Of a stretch of 64,000 bases of DNA, positions 36,061 through 47,397 are shown one piece after another. The stretch comes from Lutjanus erythropterus (taxonomy: Eukaryota > Chordata > Actinopteri > Lutjaniformes > Lutjanidae). The DNA lies in assembly GCA_020091685.1 (NCBI GenBank), contig CM034605.1:31008112-31072111 (forward strand), written 5' to 3'. The position numbers and the translations under genes are program-made. The notes below the pieces were generated by a model, which saw only the letters and a program-made list of their open reading frames with translations, searched no databases and had not been told where the DNA came from. The first letter of the stretch is position 1, and every line of letters starts with the position of its first letter.

Positions 36061-37541
36061 GCCGCAAATCATCCAGACAGCCACTAAACAGGGACACCAA
36101 ACCTCTGCCTCTGTGTGTACGTGTGTGTCGGAGAGGCAGAGTGTATTATGCCTCCTGACAAGGGTAATAAGATTGTAGAGTTGCTGCTGTGAGGAAACTT
36201 TTCAAAGATACAGGAGAGCAAAGATTCTCTAAGTGGCCTTTAACTTTAAACTTTAACAAAACTTTAAATCTAGAAATACTCCTGCTATAGCTGTAATTTT
36301 GTCCTAACAGGAGATACCAATGGTGGAAAATCTTTTACTTCAGTAAAAATAGCAATATCACAATGTAACATCCAGCCTGGTCTCACCAAAAGGTGTACGA
36401 ATATCACGCCAGTGGTTTAAGGTATTACATGTGTTATTATGACACCTTTTTTGCTTCTATGTGTCATTTCATGCCATTTCGTCTGTACAGATTTATGCAG
36501 AGACCGAGTGTCTTTTCATGTGTGGAAATCATCGAGGAAAAAAAAGTCAGGTAAAAGTGTGAAGAGCGAAAAAGTCTGCATATGGAAAAGGTGGGGTGGT
36601 TGGATAGGTGGAGGCTGTGGTAGGAAATGTTTTTGTTGGCATCAATTAGCAATAATTCCATAATAACCTTTAAGTATATCATAAATCAGGTGACTTATGC
36701 TCTTTCTTTTGGCTCTGTTTTCAGGCTTTCTCCCAGATTATCTCAGAGACAGCATTTTCATTGGCTGCTCTACTAGTGCAACTGTGTGTGCACATTTCTT
36801 CAGTGAAACCCTGAATAAATGGTGGCAACTCCTGCAGGAAAATTTGCTATAAACCTGAATTATCAGATGGAATGTTAGCAAGAGTCCAGCTAATGAGCAA
36901 CATGCTCAACTCAGGAGTTTGTCAGCTGACTCGGTTACTTTTGACTCGAGCTTCAGTTGTGTTCATTCACGTCTATCACAAGGCTTTTGCTGAGGTCCAA
37001 GAGGACTGGGCAGAGCTGAGACTCAGAGCTGACAGACAACTGGTCAAAGCTGGGTAGCTCTGCAGGAGAGGGTTGGTGGCACACTGAAGCTTCTGGAGGA
37101 AGAAACACCAGAGACGCTCTGATGCCGACTCATTTATTGGCAGAAGGGGAGCTCAGAGTGTATGTTTCAAACTTTTGGGATTAAAAAGTGGACTAAAGTG
37201 GGATGAAAATGAAACCTAACTCACATCCTGAAGATGAGAACTCACTTACATAACAAACAGAATTTTTGAAACCCAAATTTTCCTAAACCAAATTAATCAC
37301 ATATTAAATGGCAGTGAGTTTTATAGTAATGTCTGCAGATTGCTTATGTGCCTGAGACTTGTACTTTGACCTGGGTGTTGTAGAATTTCCTTCTGAACCA
37401 CTCTGTAATCTATGCCCTTTTGTTTGCCACCAGTGTTTAGGCATTTTAATTTTTTTTGTGTGCGATCAAATCAATTTCCTTGTAAGGGACAATAAAGACT
37501 TTGAACTTTGATTGTCCAATCAGTGTCAAGTATGTACTCAC

Positions 37542-37648
37542 AGTCCAGGTGACTCTGTCTGATTCCCTCCACGTCTTCAGCATGAATGAACTGGTAGCAC
37601 CTCTTCCCCACAATGTCCACCGGAGTCAGGTCCATGTAATCACTGATT
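37542..37648 (-). CDS. npas3: npas3 exon: central PAS-B
   Basis: This 107-base exon starts with one base completing Arg (AG|A) and ends with one base of a split Leu codon (T|TG). The acceptor is GTGTCTTAG|A and the donor is GGACT|GTGAGTAC, close to consensus. It encodes [20 protein letters not shown] followed by [15 protein letters not shown]. This is the PAS-B helical core with the family's conserved HAED motif, the counterpart of the HALD/HPDD segment in related PAS domains. Only Gln for His differences and similar conservative changes are seen relative to the mammalian protein as I remember it. Confidence 0.95.
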
Positions 37649-38527
37649 CTAAGACACAGAATCATAATCAGTAAGAGAGAGAACCAGTCCATCATCAAAT
37701 CAAATAAGGTCAGGTTTAATTTTTTGTTTCTGCTTACGAGTTACATCAGGAACAGCTCTTAATTCATTAGTTAGGCGATTGAACTCTGAGTGCAGCTGAA
37801 AATTCAAGGTAGTTCTGCTGTGAGGTTTTGCTGTTTATGCTTCATATGAAAACACACAACAGCTCACTTCAGTGCAAAGTGATTCTACCACTGATCATGT
37901 GTAGAGGGATTTAGCAATAGCCAGGCTATCAAATCCTGTTGAAGTTTTCCACACAGATTAAGCAAAGAAACCCTGAGAAAGACCTTAAAAAACATGAGAA
38001 AATATAATGGCAGGCTGGAGATAATAGACCAGAGACTGGCTTAGGCCAGGACTCTGCTTCTCTCTGTTTGCACATCGTTACAACACTATGATATCCAATC
38101 CCATCCCGTCCTACTTAATACTGCAGCGTTGAGATGAACATGTGAAGATTTCTGTCAACTACATCCTCCAGATCAGAGTGATTGGCCTGTGTCTTTCAGA
38201 GATGTCTCTTAATCTGTGAATTTATTTGAGTTCACGTTGCCTAATCATACTACACTACATGTCAGTAGCCTCTATGAAAAGGGTCATTTGGTATGTTTAA
38301 ACCTCAACTGCACACCATCAAAATCTTTCCACTGAAAGTGGCTGTGAATGGGTCAGATTGTTATTCTAAGTGTCTGACAACATTATGGAAAGGATTCCTA
38401 CAGAGACAGACCTCTTTTTCAGAGTAAGATACTTTTTGTTTCACCAGAAACAGCCGAGATATTGCTCTTGCCATAATCTTGCATAGCCCGACATCTTTCC
38501 ACAACGTTCAGCACTCAAGAAAGGCTG

Positions 38528-38890
38528 CTATAGAGGAAAAAACACCCTGCCTTGTTTAAATTTCTTTAAACCCATCACAGACGTCTTTGGCAGCACTAAG
38601 CCCAGGTTGGAGCGACAGTGCTGCTGCATAATAGTGTCGTTTTGGTGGAACATTTGCATGTTGGGAGGCAAGTTCTGGCATTAAAATGACTACATCACTG
38701 CAAAAGAAAAGGTAACAGCTGTTAGCTTGTATATGTTGGTACCATTAGTGTCCTGGGTGCTAATTTGCCATTTTCAGCATAAAGGTTATTCTCTTGTTTC
38801 CCAGGAACTTTGAAAATGTAGGTAGCGGACGCCATGATGCTGCTTGAGGCAAGTGACCAATAGCAGGACACCCACACTGGTGAGCCAGAC
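38528..38890. repeat. dispersed repeat, copy B (copy A at 26581-26930)
   Basis: Same orientation and order as copy A with moderate divergence, including CATTAAAATGACTACATCAC, GGTAACAGCTGTTAGCTTG and AGGCAAGTGACCAATAGCAG. The two sit in different introns of the same gene. Confidence 0.8.
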
Positions 38891-39819
38891 AATTCTTGCC
38901 AAACCCACCAGACTTGATTTACAGTTATGTTATTGGACCAAATGAATCCAAAGCTGATATTGAAACAAGTCATTTCATGAGGTTTGTAATGCTCAAAAAA
39001 ACTTATCCGCAATTTTACAGCCACTTCTTTCACACTGTAAGTCTACAGGAAAAAGTCTTTTTGGGCTGGGACAGTTTGGGCACTATGTCAATTTTGCTAC
39101 AAAGCCCAGCGCTCTTCATTGGGTCTTGGTTGCAGTGCAGCTCACCCAATACTGGACCAATTTCAAAAACTGTTGTCCCCATCAGTCACTTAGACACAAC
39201 ATTGGAAAAAAGGCTGAAAAATACCAAAGTTTCCCTTTAAAGCCAAAAGTGGAACAATTCAATAAAACGTTTACTCTGGCACAAGTGCAGGATTTTTCTG
39301 GAAGGTGCTCAATGATGAAGGAAAACTGGGTATCCATCATGGCATCTCAGGGACTCTGTAACCTCTGTTTGCTGACAATATCAGTCGGTACTGTGCTATG
39401 TACTGTTTCTTTGTACCGGACGAGCTCCTGTGTCCATATTTGCATGACAGTGAACTGTCTGGAAGTGGAAACATTGTGAAACTTTGAAATATATAACTTG
39501 TCACTACGGGACAATTTTCTCTGTACGGTTCTGGTACTTGACGATTAAAAAGACTGATTCAGGAAAGGAAAAAAAAGCTAATAACCCAACAACAGAGACT
39601 GAAACCCGTCTGTCTATTGTACAGGTAACACACATCAGCTTTAAAAGGTTTAATTTGAACAAATTCGCCACAGGATAGACAGAACAATTTCCAAGGTATC
39701 ATTCTGATAGAGGACGGGTGGGGGGAGACTAATGTCTGGCAGGCAGATAACAGCACACTCTGTTCTTTAGAAAAAAAACCCATCCTCCCATTTTCTCATT
39801 CTCTTAGAAACTCATCCTC

Positions 39820-40150
39820 AAAATGGGGCTGTAATGGGAGCGACGCTTGTCTGTTCGCTTTCTGTCGCTCCGCATTGAATATCATCATCTGCCTCGCATT
39901 GTGTCCCTTTTTCCACCCACAAAAAAAGCAATCTGTCTACTATCATTTTTTTCCTCCTCTCTTTTTATAATAAAACATGAAGGTTTTTTTTTTTTCTTCG
40001 CCTGATATGAATCTCTCCGGTCGGCCGGTTAACTCCTGAGCGAGATCCTGATGCCTATCTGCTTTATCTGGACAGAGGGAAGGAGCCAGATCCATCAGCA
40101 ACATATTTCACTGTTAAACCAGGGAGGATTGGGTCAGACTTCCTCATGAA
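39820..40150. promoter_or_regulatory. candidate conserved noncoding element near the PAS-A/PAS-B exon
   Basis: Unique sequence with CGCTCCGCATTGAATATC, CCGGTCGGCCGGTTAACTCC (containing a GGTCGGCC palindrome) and TGCTTTATCTGGACAG. It lies 200-700 bases from an exon. Weak evidence, from texture. Confidence 0.25.
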
Positions 40151-40362
40151 TAAGAAGCTCCGACAAGGGAGACAACTTTTTTTTCCCCTTGAACAGCAGG
40201 TATGAAACATGAATGCAGAAACAGTTGGTCAAATGGAGTTTCATGTTTGACACGAGTCCTCAAAAAAACAGACATTTAGAACCTAAATTATCCCAAATAA
40301 TGTAAGAAAGAACTTTATCTACGAAGCAAGAGACTTTTTAACTCTTTGTTATCATCCCCTAC

Positions 40363-40556
40363 CTGTTCTCACAGTAGACAATCTTGAGGTCCATGTTGAC
40401 TCGGGTGACGAACATTTGACAGTCGATGCGAACCTCATTGATTGTGGGCGGCGGGAGGGCGTGAGCCACCACCACCATCCCCATGATCTGATTGGGCACC
40501 GAGCGGCTGTGCGTCAAAGCCATCCTGATGCGCAGACGCCCCGTGATGTGGATCAC
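40363..40556 (-). CDS. npas3: npas3 exon: end of PAS-A, inter-PAS linker and start of PAS-B
   Basis: This 194-base exon has 64 codons plus two bases. The acceptor is CTGGTCAG|GTG and the donor is AACAG|GTAGGG. It opens with [20 protein letters not shown], continuing directly from GYK of the previous exon without a split codon. The middle holds [20 protein letters not shown], the end of PAS-A and the linker, nearly identical to mammalian NPAS3. The last part, [16 protein letters not shown] plus a split Arg codon, is the first strand of PAS-B, which in bHLH-PAS proteins contributes to heterodimer contacts. A start codon upstream in the same frame is intronic and not relevant. Confidence 0.95.
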
Positions 40557-40654
40557 CTGACCAGGAAAAGAAAAGACAGGGTGGATTAATAGGACCAGGA
40601 AGAAAGATACGAGGTCCAAGGTCAGGGAGACGCATCGTCAAGAAAAGGAAAACT

Positions 40655-40920
40655 ATAATTTCTCAGTCTGTGCTATAGACTTCATAAAGTAAGTGGATGC
40701 AGCCTCCGTCTGAAAAGTGAAGTTAATGCATGAGCATCTTAAACTTTCTTTCTAATGGCCACCAGAGGGCAAATCAACTGGCTCCAAAATCTACGAGAAA
40801 ATGAAGTGACTTCTCACTTGATTTTTTTCACCTCAGTAAACAGTTTCCTAATGAGTCCATGATCTCAATCAAGTCCTCTTCAATACAGCATGAAGATCAG
40901 TTGGTAAATTATGGTCCCAT
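40655..40920. repeat. dispersed fish-type repeat, first of two nearby copies
   Basis: Starts CTATAGACTTCATAAAGTAA with GGCCACCAGAGGGCAAATC. The part 40815-40920 (CACCTCAGTAAACAGTTTCC, TTCAATACAGCATGA, TTGGTAAATTATGG) recurs at 41345-41452. A related AGCCACCAGGGGGTGATCA occurs near 27325. Confidence 0.7.
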
Positions 40921-41332
40921 TTATAGTAAAATAGATGATAAATAAGCATATGCTTTAGGGTGGGTCTGGTGATTGATAAGTTGTTACCACAGTGACCTGT
41001 CAAAAAAAGTTTGCCATTTCAGTTTATTGTATAATAGCAGTACATGGGTTCCTGATATGGATAGATCTTGCCAGACATAAACCATAAGTAGAAATGAAAA
41101 TAAAGCAATAAGACTGTTTTGTATTTATATGGCAATATTTTGCAGGGCTGACACCTTCACGTCGGTTGGTTGATTGTTTCGTTAATATTCTCTTGTCTGA
41201 CCAGTCGCTGGTGTTACTTTCAGAGGAGAGAAACATTTTTTCATGAGCAGGAGGGACATATGCAAATCTGATGTATTTTATTTTTGAGTGAGAGGCTGTT
41301 TACTGAACATTTACTGGGATACAAACTATTTG

Positions 41333-41452
41333 ACCCCACTTCTCAGTTGATTTATGACCTCAGCAAATAATTTCCTAATAAGTCTATAGTCTCAGTCGTT
41401 AGTTTCAAGTCTTCTTCAATACAGCATGATGTTGATTTGGTAAATTATGGTA
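41333..41452. repeat. second copy of the 40800-40920 repeat
   Basis: Shares CTCAGCAAATAATTTCCTAA, AAGTC, TTCTTCAATACAGCATGAT and TTGGTAAATTATGG with the first copy, same orientation, about 530 bases away. Confidence 0.75.
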
Positions 41453-41459
41453 TACAGCA

Positions 41460-41706
41460 ATGATCAAAATTCTGTGACTACATTAAAATGTTTTCAGAAA
41501 TATAATTTGGTGTATTTAGTCGTAATACAAGAAAGATTGCAACCAGGCAGCCACCATTGTGTGTCCAGTGTTTGCAACGAAACCTCTGGAAACTCTGACT
41601 CAAATATGGATCAAAGTTCTGCTACTTCATTGCATATTTCTTGCTTGAAATGTTTTCAGAAACATATTTTATGTGTGTGTAGTTGAAGTAATACCAGAAA
41701 GATCAG
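41460..41706. repeat. imperfect local duplication, unit about 150 bases
   Basis: ATCAAAATTCTG...AAATGTTTTCAGAAATATAA...AATACAAGAAAGAT (41462-41538) recurs as ATCAAAGTTCTG...AAATGTTTTCAGAAACATAT...AATACCAGAAAGAT (41610-41703). Confidence 0.7.
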
Positions 41707-42145
41707 CAGGCCGTCTTTATGTCCTGCTGAATGGACCAAACTCAACACTCTTGTTGGTACTGTGTGTGCTGTGGTTGCAAAAACCAAAGATGGCGACCAC
41801 CATGATGCCAAACTTTAGGCTTCAAAACTGTAGTTCCCAAACCACTAGATGACATCATGGTGTCTCTGTCCACTAATTTTACTGTCTGGGGTGATGAATG
41901 TTACGCTTCATTTGAAGCCAACTAAATAATGAGAGGAGATATCTTTAACTCTATATATTTATGTAAATGAAGGTAAGAATCAAGTCTGAGAGAAGTCTCG
42001 ACTATCACAGACTGAACTCAGAGGCAGAGGTCAGTACAGATAAAGACCAGGTGAACTGAGGTGAACTTTTTGGGGGGTTTTTTGAGCTGACTCTTGGGAT
42101 GAAGTGAATGAAAAAGAAAGACAGAGGAGAGGTGGAAAAAGAGGA

Positions 42146-42171
42146 GATGACAGAGAGAGAGAGAGAGAGTG
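42146..42171. repeat. GA microsatellite
   Basis: Short GA run in a purine-rich stretch. Confidence 0.85.
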
Positions 42172-43222
42172 AAGTGTGTAATTATCCAGAGCTTTAAACT
42201 CGTGTGAAGCTTCAAAAGTCTGTCGGACGCGACGGATCTGCAAGAAATGTTAATCAGCTGCTGCTCACAGGGGAAATGTTTGCTTGTCTTTTAAACACAG
42301 TGTCATTTTATGTCTCTCTCTTCTTTTTTTTACTGCCTCTCTTTACATGTGATATAATGTGAGAGTCAAATAATAAAAGAAAAGAAAGGAGGACATTTCA
42401 AAGCAGCCACAGAAAGAAAGTCACACGTTTCTTCATATTTCAAGAGGATCCTTACTTATAAACTAATCCTCAGGTTTCTTCCACCATGACCTCCATTTTT
42501 ACAAAATGTATTAACTGTTTAATCTAAAAAATGTCAGTTTCAGTTAAGCTAATGGCCAGCTGCAATGGCTACTTCTCAGCTTTAGCATTGCTGGAAGGTG
42601 CATTTGCTCATTTTTTACGGAGCTTGACGTGTCGTGGACTGATATCCATCCTCTCACTCTGTGGAACAGCCTAAGATCATCTAGGTTTCATAAAAAGCTA
42701 AATTTTGGACTAATATCTATTTATTCTATGCACTTTGTGTCAGTTTCAAACTAAATCAGAGTCCAAACTATCGTTATTTGTCCTGGTAGCAACCCATCTA
42801 GCTAGCTTGCTAAGTTGTACGTAGCTAAGTGGCAGAAATCCATCCCATGCGTCTATCTTTTAGAAATTAAATTTAAACCTCTGCAGCGACTGAGTCCTAA
42901 AACTGTTAACAGGCAGATTTAGGTGCCTTGCTCACAGGCTCCCCTGCAGTGAGTGACGGAGGAAGAAGAAGCTGCTGCCTCGGGGGTTAAATCAGCTTCT
43001 TTCACCTTCAGGTCTCTGCTGCAACACAACGGCTTTAAAACTACTAACTGTAACGCCGTATTATGTGTGAGAGTGTGCGTGTGTGTTAGTGTTGCAGTGA
43101 TGTGTGTGTCACTGAGTGTGTGTAGTAATATATGCATACGTGTGGATGAATATTTATGTGCGTCTCTGTCTCCACTGTGATTTGCATGTGATCCGAGTCT
43201 GCCAGGTGGAACATGGTATACA

Positions 43223-43223
<1 letters not shown>

Positions 43224-43256
<33 letters not shown>
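43224..43256. repeat. CA microsatellite
   Basis: About sixteen CA units. A GT-rich imperfect stretch lies 100-190 bases to its left (43063-43160). Confidence 0.95.
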
Positions 43257-43811
43257 CATTGATTGAGGATGCTTTTATTTTGCTTAGATAACAAAATAAA
43301 AGCACCTCCTGATTATAATTTGTACTCAACAACAAAAATTTTGACAGTTTTCAGACATTCTTTTAAAATACTGTATATACTGTTACGTTCATGTATTCAT
43401 TTGTCACTCATTCAATGGAAGAATCAATGAATAAAGAGTCACTGAATCCATTTTACTTGTTGTGAACTTTTGTAATTTTTTTTGCTTTTTAAAATAAAGT
43501 CACAAAAGCTCAGGTTTTCTTCATGCAAAAAAAAACCAAAAAAAAAAACAACAACATTCATACACTGAGACGGAAATACACGACCAAATGGGAAATGACT
43601 AAAAAGCAACTACAAAACTACAACTGAACAAAACCTGTCCAGCAGCTGTGATGTTCATTACAGCTTCATTATAAAAGAGACAACATATAATATACCAAAA
43701 AGTGTCAAATACTGGCAGTGCCTTTATTTAAAATAGGCTTATATTAGAGACAGGCCTTTAATTTGCATTTCCTCAGTTATATTCTTATATTTATATGTTT
43801 TTATTGCCCAT

Positions 43812-44215
43812 CAGAGGTGGGACGTATCAAAGCACAAATACTTGTTATTGTACTTAAGTAGAGTTGTTAGGTATCTGCACTTTACTTGGGTATTTTTTCC
43901 ATTTACTCTTTATGTTAAAACAAAAATATTTCTGCTTTCTATATTTTCAAAATAGGGCTGGTGCTTCAGTTTTAATGCATTTGAGAAGACTTATTTATTA
44001 TTTTTATTCTGTATCACTGTGCACCGACTTCCCAGCAGATGTAAAAGATGTAACAGTGATACCAGAGAGGGAGACTCTCTAGTTCAGCCAGCTAGAAATG
44101 TTCTGCAGAGGGCGACTTTTTGTACATTTCAGAGCCTGTACTTTTATACTTTTACTTGAGCAAAGATGTTAAATCTGTACTTCTACCCGTGTAAAGAATG
44201 TCTGTACTTTTTGAT
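43812..44215. repeat. fish AAGTAC-type interspersed repeat, copy 2
   Basis: Starts CAGAGGTGGGACGTATCAAA, then TTATTGTACTTAAGTAGAG and TACTTGGGTATTTTTTCCAT. Ends with TACTTTTACTTGAGCAAAG and TGTACTTCTACCC. The start and word order are typical of a common fish hAT-like non-autonomous element. Confidence 0.7.
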
Positions 44216-44927
44216 GACTTTTTTTAAGGAAAAGCCTCCCAGTTTTCTAAACTGCTTCTCGTTAACTCAGCACTTTCTTCCATGTTTGCCTCTGGTCTTG
44301 ATCATTTCACCATAATTTCCACAGCACTAATTCATCAATACAACAACAGTCGTTTCCAGTTTTGGGTCACTGTTAAATTACTGTTAGTGAAACTTCCTGC
44401 ACAGGTGTTTTTTTCACATTAAAAGCCTTCTGGGGGCTTCATAACTCTGCTTTTAATGTTTATGCACTTATCTGTGCTTGTGTTCATTTGTATTTTCTAT
44501 GATTTCATATTTCCAAGTGAACCTTTTAAAAGGTTTGAGTGTGTATCAATGTACTCTGTAAATAAAATGTATTATTAATATAAATAAAAAATGTAATAAT
44601 ATAATAACAATCATAAAAAAGAAAGAAAGAAGAGACACATATAGACACTATGAGTGACTCACAGTCACACGCTTACACACTTTCAGACACACACATATTT
44701 GTCCATGGTAGGATTATAGATTTCCATATGGATCACTTCATTTGATGACAGATAGTAAGACTATAAGCCGGTGGCTGATTATATATTCACCTGTCTCCAA
44801 GGAGATCACACACACACACACATACGTGCACAGACATGTTGGTCAGATCACATAATCCTGTCTCCCCAGAAGCAGAATGTGGAGGGAAAGTCAGCAGGTT
44901 TAGCATGTTAACACTGATCCTCTGCAT

Positions 44928-44935
44928 GTGTTTGT

Positions 44936-45005
<70 letters not shown>
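44928..45005. repeat. long GT microsatellite
   Basis: About 31 perfect GT units after a TTTGTGTGTG lead-in, the longest GT array in the window. A short CA array lies at 44809-44822. Confidence 0.97.
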
Positions 45006-45007
<2 letters not shown>

Positions 45008-45746
45008 TCACACTGCGGGCTGCATATTTACATCCCCGCAGTGACACATGAACTCAACAGAAACATGATGCCACCAGGTCCAAAGTTGTTTTAGTTCCAT
45101 CTCTCATCACATTAGTTCTCTTATCAATTGATTTCCAGAGTTGAACTCATGTTGGGTTTGTTTGACACATTCGTCCACTGCACCTCCTCCATGTGAGGAC
45201 TTTCTCGCTCTTTATGCTGCATCATCTGACTTCAAGGGCTCATCAAAATATAACGCGAGAGGCATCTGCAGAAATTATACTACAGATGTACCTAATAAGG
45301 GTGGGAGAGAAAAATCTATTATTCTCTCTTTTATGATTCCTGAATCAATTTTTTTAAATTATATAAATAACTAGTGCTTGGTCTGTTAGCTCCATGCTAA
45401 CACATAATGGGAATTCTCATTGATGCACTAATGGAAATTAGCATATATATTTAGGCTATGTTCTATATTTTATTTATTTGACAGGCTCTATTTATTTTGG
45501 CTTAACATCTTATCTTATTTATTATTTTCTCATAGCACAAGTTGATGATGGACAATATGGAGACAGCTTTAATGTGGTGTGAACACTGGTGGCACACAGG
45601 CGTAACACTGACATGGCGTTTGAGTTTTAGTCGACGGGTGACTCCTCTTGTTTTGTCAGTAAAAAGACAGAGTGAACACCAAACAGATCGGAGAGAAGAG
45701 TGAACGCTGGAGTGAACTGCAGGCGTGAAAGTGATGATAATCCCAC

Positions 45747-45865
45747 CTTATATCCTGAGGACTTGATGTGCACTCCTCTTTTCGTGAGCGTCGACTTCAT
45801 CCTGATGAAGAAGGATCGTTCCAAACTGTTGTCGGGGGCCAGGAGACTGGGACTGCTGGACTCCA
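45747..45865 (-). CDS. npas3: npas3 exon: C-terminal part of PAS-A (first exon in window)
   Basis: This 119-base exon begins with two bases (TG) that finish a split codon, followed by 39 codons ending in GYK at a codon boundary. The acceptor reads TTTGGTTTCCCAG and the donor is AAG|GTGGGA. The peptide starts [17 protein letters not shown], which matches the Ser/Pro-rich loop in NPAS3 before [13 protein letters not shown], a strongly conserved PAS-A strand pair shared with SIM and HIF proteins. It continues through [12 protein letters not shown] repeat (TG on the sense strand) sits just upstream of the acceptor. The exon before it, which should encode the core of PAS-A, was not found in the remaining 18 kb. 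Confidence 0.93.
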
Positions 45866-45878
45866 CTGGGAAACCAAA

Positions 45879-45895
45879 CACACACACACACACAC
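45879..45895. repeat. CA (TG on sense) repeat next to the PAS-A exon acceptor
   Basis: Eight CA units; on the sense strand TG repeats lead into TTTGGTTTCCCAG, the acceptor of the exon at 45865. Confidence 0.9.
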
Positions 45896-46091
45896 TTTGA
45901 TATGATGTTTTTTTATAGAACATATAGAAACACTCAAAAGCCCTGGCAAAAACTTAGAGGGAAAGTTAGATATTTAATTGACATGATAAAATGTTTAATT
46001 TCCACAGGATGCATGGACAGATTGTGAGACAATGGGCCCCTGACATGTTTAAGGCCCCATCGTCTTTCCTACAGGAAAACCCACAGACTTT

Positions 46092-46440
46092 ATGGTTGTT
46101 TTGCATGTTTTTGTAGTCACTTTATATCACTTTGTAGTCATTCTGTGTTTTTTTCTGGTCATTTTGTGTGTTTGTAGGCTCATGCATCTTTTGGTCATTT
46201 TGTGTGTTCTGGTTGTTTGTGTCTTTTGTGGTTATTTTGTGTTTCTTTGGGGACATTTTTTGTCTTTTGCAGTCTTTTTGTGGTTGTTTTGTGTCTTGTT
46301 GTGGGGTATCTTGGTAGTGTTTTTCCCCTTTTTTGGAATTTTTTTGTCTTTTCTATTCATTTCTCATCTCTTTGTGATCATTTTCTGTCTCCTCGTGGTG
46401 GTTATGTGTCTCTTTTAGTCAAATTGTGTCTCTTGGAACG
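46092..46440. repeat. degenerate minisatellite of GTCATTTTGTGT units
   Basis: Repeated words of the form GGTCATTTTGTGTGTTTGTA, TGGTTATTTTGTGTTTC and GATCATTTTCTGTCTCC, spaced about 20-40 bases. The long plus-strand open frames across it are rich in F, V, L and C and reflect the repeat, not a gene. Confidence 0.75.
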
Positions 46441-47110
46441 GCATTTCACAGGTGAAGCCCTGGGGGGCCCCTGGGCTCAGTAGGTCTGATCAGGAACCCA
46501 TCCATGACAAGACGGCCTACTTAAAGTCCAGAAGTACAGAGTATAAAACTGACATGTTCTGAAACTTGACTGGAACGATTTTCATCGGTGTAAAACAAAT
46601 AAATACATTCACTCTCTCAGCAGGACGAGTCAGCCAATCACAGCTGCTGTCAAACTGCCAGTCATGTCAAAGCAGCTCATGGCCGTCAAACAGTGAAATG
46701 TCAAAACACGTCAGGAGCCGAGACGAGAGAAAAACAAGACGAACAGGATGTTCAGCCACAAATCAAAGGTGCATTAAGGAGAAATGTCCAATTTGTTTGA
46801 AAGTTATAATCTTCTGAGGTGATGACTGTCAAAATAAAAGCTTCCTTAAAGATATAACCAACATCAAGAGTCTTTCGAATTATCGCTGTAACAGTCTCGT
46901 CCTTCAAAACATAAAGACCCACACAGGAAGTACATTTCTCATTGTCCTCCCCACACACACACCCCCACGCCCAGCGAGCAGCGTCCAGTCAGGAAGCAGC
47001 AGCGGCTCCTGAAGGTGAGACGCTCCATTTGTCAACCTGCATATTCATAACTTCTCCATCCATCAGAGGGAGTGATGGGAGGAGAGACAGCTGGGAAACG
47101 TCTCATCACA

Positions 47111-47122
47111 GACACACACACA

Positions 47123-47153
<31 letters not shown>
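47111..47153. repeat. CA microsatellite
   Basis: About 20 CA units with one AAA interruption. Confidence 0.95.
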
Positions 47154-47397
47154 CAATCTACACTGATCAACAAACGCACAGTTCAATAGGACAGCTGTCC
47201 AGGTCATATTACTGTACTTGTGAGGACCTGCATTCTCTCTCTAATTCATAAAATAAACCTAATTTTTATAGTTTTGTCCAACATTTCTGTTAATAAAATT
47301 AATATTTTAGACACCATGTTTATATCTGACGTCTGTGAACATGGTGACATCAGAAAGACGAGCAGCGAGACAATCAGACAGGTTGGAAACAGATGTT

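Larger units (their letters stand above)
24123..37541 (-). other. npas3: npas3 large intron inside PAS-B
   Basis: A 13.4-kb intron. It contains CA/GT arrays, two members of a dispersed repeat family (26581-26930 and the right part of 34080-34370), T-rich and CT-rich tracts at 30180-30600 and 32040-32560, and several unique islands at about 25240-25690, 32590-32860 and 34680-35100 that look like regulatory DNA. No extra exon is supported. Confidence 0.7.
37649..40362 (-). other. npas3: npas3 intron in the first part of PAS-B
   Basis: A 2.7-kb intron. It includes dispersed-repeat copy B (38528-38890) and adjoining repeat-like sequence to about 39240. A unique island occupies 39820-40150. No exon is supported. 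Confidence 0.7.
40557..45746 (-). other. npas3: npas3 intron within PAS-A
   Basis: A 5.2-kb intron. It contains a duplicated repeat block at 40660-41460 and 41460-41705, CA/GT arrays and one AAGTAC-type fish repeat. Nothing coding is supported. Confidence 0.7.
10919..45865 (-). other. npas3: npas3 gene body, 3' half (six exons seen)
   Basis: This is the partial gene for neuronal PAS domain protein 3, a nuclear bHLH-PAS transcription factor that pairs with ARNT-type partners and acts in brain development. Six exons were joined by hand. Each has an AG acceptor and a GT donor, and the split codons agree in phase across every intron (phases 0, 2, 1, 2, 1 in order). The encoded protein follows known NPAS3 from late PAS-A to the stop codon, including the signature end LERKED. 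Introns are about 5190, 2714, 13419, 1539 and 5443 bases. The bHLH and early PAS-A exons were not found up to base 64000; NPAS3 genes are very long in other vertebrates, so they probably lie further upstream. NPAS1, the closest paralogue, is less likely because the long conserved C-terminal blocks match NPAS3. The left limit assumes the most distal poly(A) signal is used. Confidence 0.93.

Noticed and set aside
38896-39479. Two plus-strand frames of 114 and 117 residues
   Set aside because: Repeat-like intron sequence; no splice signals in phase and no recognisable protein.
46092-46483. Hydrophobic 93-108-residue plus frames
   Set aside because: They follow a degenerate minisatellite; no homology and no exon signals.
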